Assembly (NCBI GenBank): GCA_900770665.1
Contig: CAAGKZ010000003.1
Coordinates: 1-6,623 of the forward strand
Reading direction: 5' to 3'
DNA: 6,623 nucleotides
Source: Bacteroidaceae bacterium
GTDB taxonomy: Bacteria; Bacteroidota; Bacteroidia; Bacteroidales; Bacteroidaceae
Below the pieces are notes generated by a model. It saw only the letters and a list, made by a program, of their open reading frames with translations, was not told the origin of the DNA and ran no database searches. Shown one piece after another: positions 6,361-6,623 of this stretch (positions are counted from its first letter, which is position 1; every line of letters begins with the position of its first letter). A program made the translations under genes and the position numbers.

Positions 6361-6438
6361 GGTGGCTGTAGTTCAGCTGGTTAGAGCGTCAGATTGTGGT
6401 TCTGAATGTCGTCGGTTCGAATCCGATCAGCCACCCCA
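6361..6438 (+). tRNA. tRNA-His (GTG anticodon)
   Basis: A full cloverleaf is visible. The acceptor GTGGCTG (6362-6368) pairs with CAGCCAC (6428-6434); the D arm is GTTC/GAGC, the anticodon stem TCAGA/TCTGA with anticodon GTG at 6396-6398, and the T arm GTCGG-TTCGAAT-CCGAT. The histidine-specific extra G(-1) is encoded at 6361 opposite C73 (6435), and CCA is encoded at 6436-6438. Promoter and terminator are both adjacent, so it is transcribed alone. Confidence 0.97.
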
Positions 6439-6440
6439 CT

Positions 6441-6470
6441 AAAACCGAAGTCTTAAAGACTTCGGTTTTT
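6441..6470 (+). terminator. Rho-independent terminator of tRNA-His
   Basis: A 13-bp perfect stem (aaaaccgaagtct at 6441-6453, agacttcggtttt at 6457-6469) with a 3-nt loop begins 2 nt after the tRNA CCA and ends in a T-run. Confidence 0.92.
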
Positions 6471-6500
6471 ATTGTATATACATTGAAGTAAACATCCTAT

Positions 6501-6538
6501 AAAACAAAAAAAAGACAGCTACCGAAGTAACTGTCTTT
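6501..6538 (-). terminator. Rho-independent terminator of tRNA-Lys
   Basis: On the minus strand AAAGACAG (6538-6531) pairs with CTGTCTTT (6518-6511). Inside it an extra 3-bp TAC/GTA pairing closes a 4-nt loop. A run of Ts broken by one G follows (6513 down to 6501). It starts 2 nt after the tRNA end. Confidence 0.85.
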
Positions 6539-6540
6539 CG

Positions 6541-6613
6541 TACGCCGTCAGGGACTCGAACCCTGGACCCATTGATTAAGAGTCAATTTCTCTACCAACT
6601 GAGCTAACAGCGC
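6541..6613 (-). tRNA. tRNA-Lys (CTT anticodon)
   Basis: Reading the minus strand, the acceptor GCGCTGT (6613-6607) pairs with ACGGCGT (6548-6542) and A73 is at 6541. The anticodon stem is ATTGA/TCAAT around CTCTTAA, with anticodon CTT at 6580-6578, and the T arm is CAGGG-TTCGAGT-CCCTG. Oddities are a G-U first pair (1:72), a second G-U at 5:68, and GAGA in place of the usual GAGC in the D arm, so 10:25 is G/A and unpaired. CCA is not encoded and would be added later. It faces tRNA-His tail to tail. It may be a working variant or a slightly decayed copy; its promoter lies outside the window. Confidence 0.9.
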
Positions 6614-6623
6614 ATTTCCTTAA

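Overview
The window looks like chromosome from a gut- or oral-type Bacteroidales (Bacteroides/Prevotella-like). Four observations point there: BspA-type leucine-rich repeats with a 'YDLSGR'-type C-terminal tail, Bacteroidetes promoters (TTTG, 19-21 nt, TAnnTTTG), start codons without a Shine-Dalgarno sequence, and dispersed intergenic repeats common in this order. No species can be named from the sequence alone.

Layout. (1) At 2-667 (+) lies the 3' part of a BspA-like surface protein built from 69-bp (23-residue) repeats. It ends at a TAG, and the expected C-terminal tail follows downstream in broken frames (668-805), so the gene seems to have lost its sorting tail. A strong hairpin terminator closes the unit (830-860). 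(2) About 430 bp without a gene (862-1295) holds a mosaic of two short dispersed repeat families, one present as a clear inverted pair. (3) An AraC-family regulator lies at 1296-2135 (-) with its own Bacteroidetes promoter. (4) A probable three-gene minus-strand unit is transcribed from 6024 down to 2245: an uncharacterised ATP-grasp protein (GTG start), a three-domain Xaa-Pro aminopeptidase, and a lipoprotein of the glycerophosphodiester phosphodiesterase (GDPD) fold. A hairpin terminator follows it. (5) An AT-rich gap (6025-6300) leads to two convergent tRNA genes, tRNA-His(GTG) on + and tRNA-Lys(CTT) on -, each with its own terminator between them.

The genes do not form an obvious single pathway. 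The aminopeptidase would trim X-Pro peptides in the cytoplasm. The GDPD-like lipoprotein would act outside the inner membrane on a phosphodiester. The ATP-grasp protein probably joins a carboxylate to an unknown amine or thiol. The AraC regulator has its own promoter, and nothing in the sequence shows what it controls. I see no phage, IS element, CRISPR array or defence system. The points most worth following are the orphan ATP-grasp enzyme, the decayed tail of the repeat protein, and the unusual tRNA-Lys.
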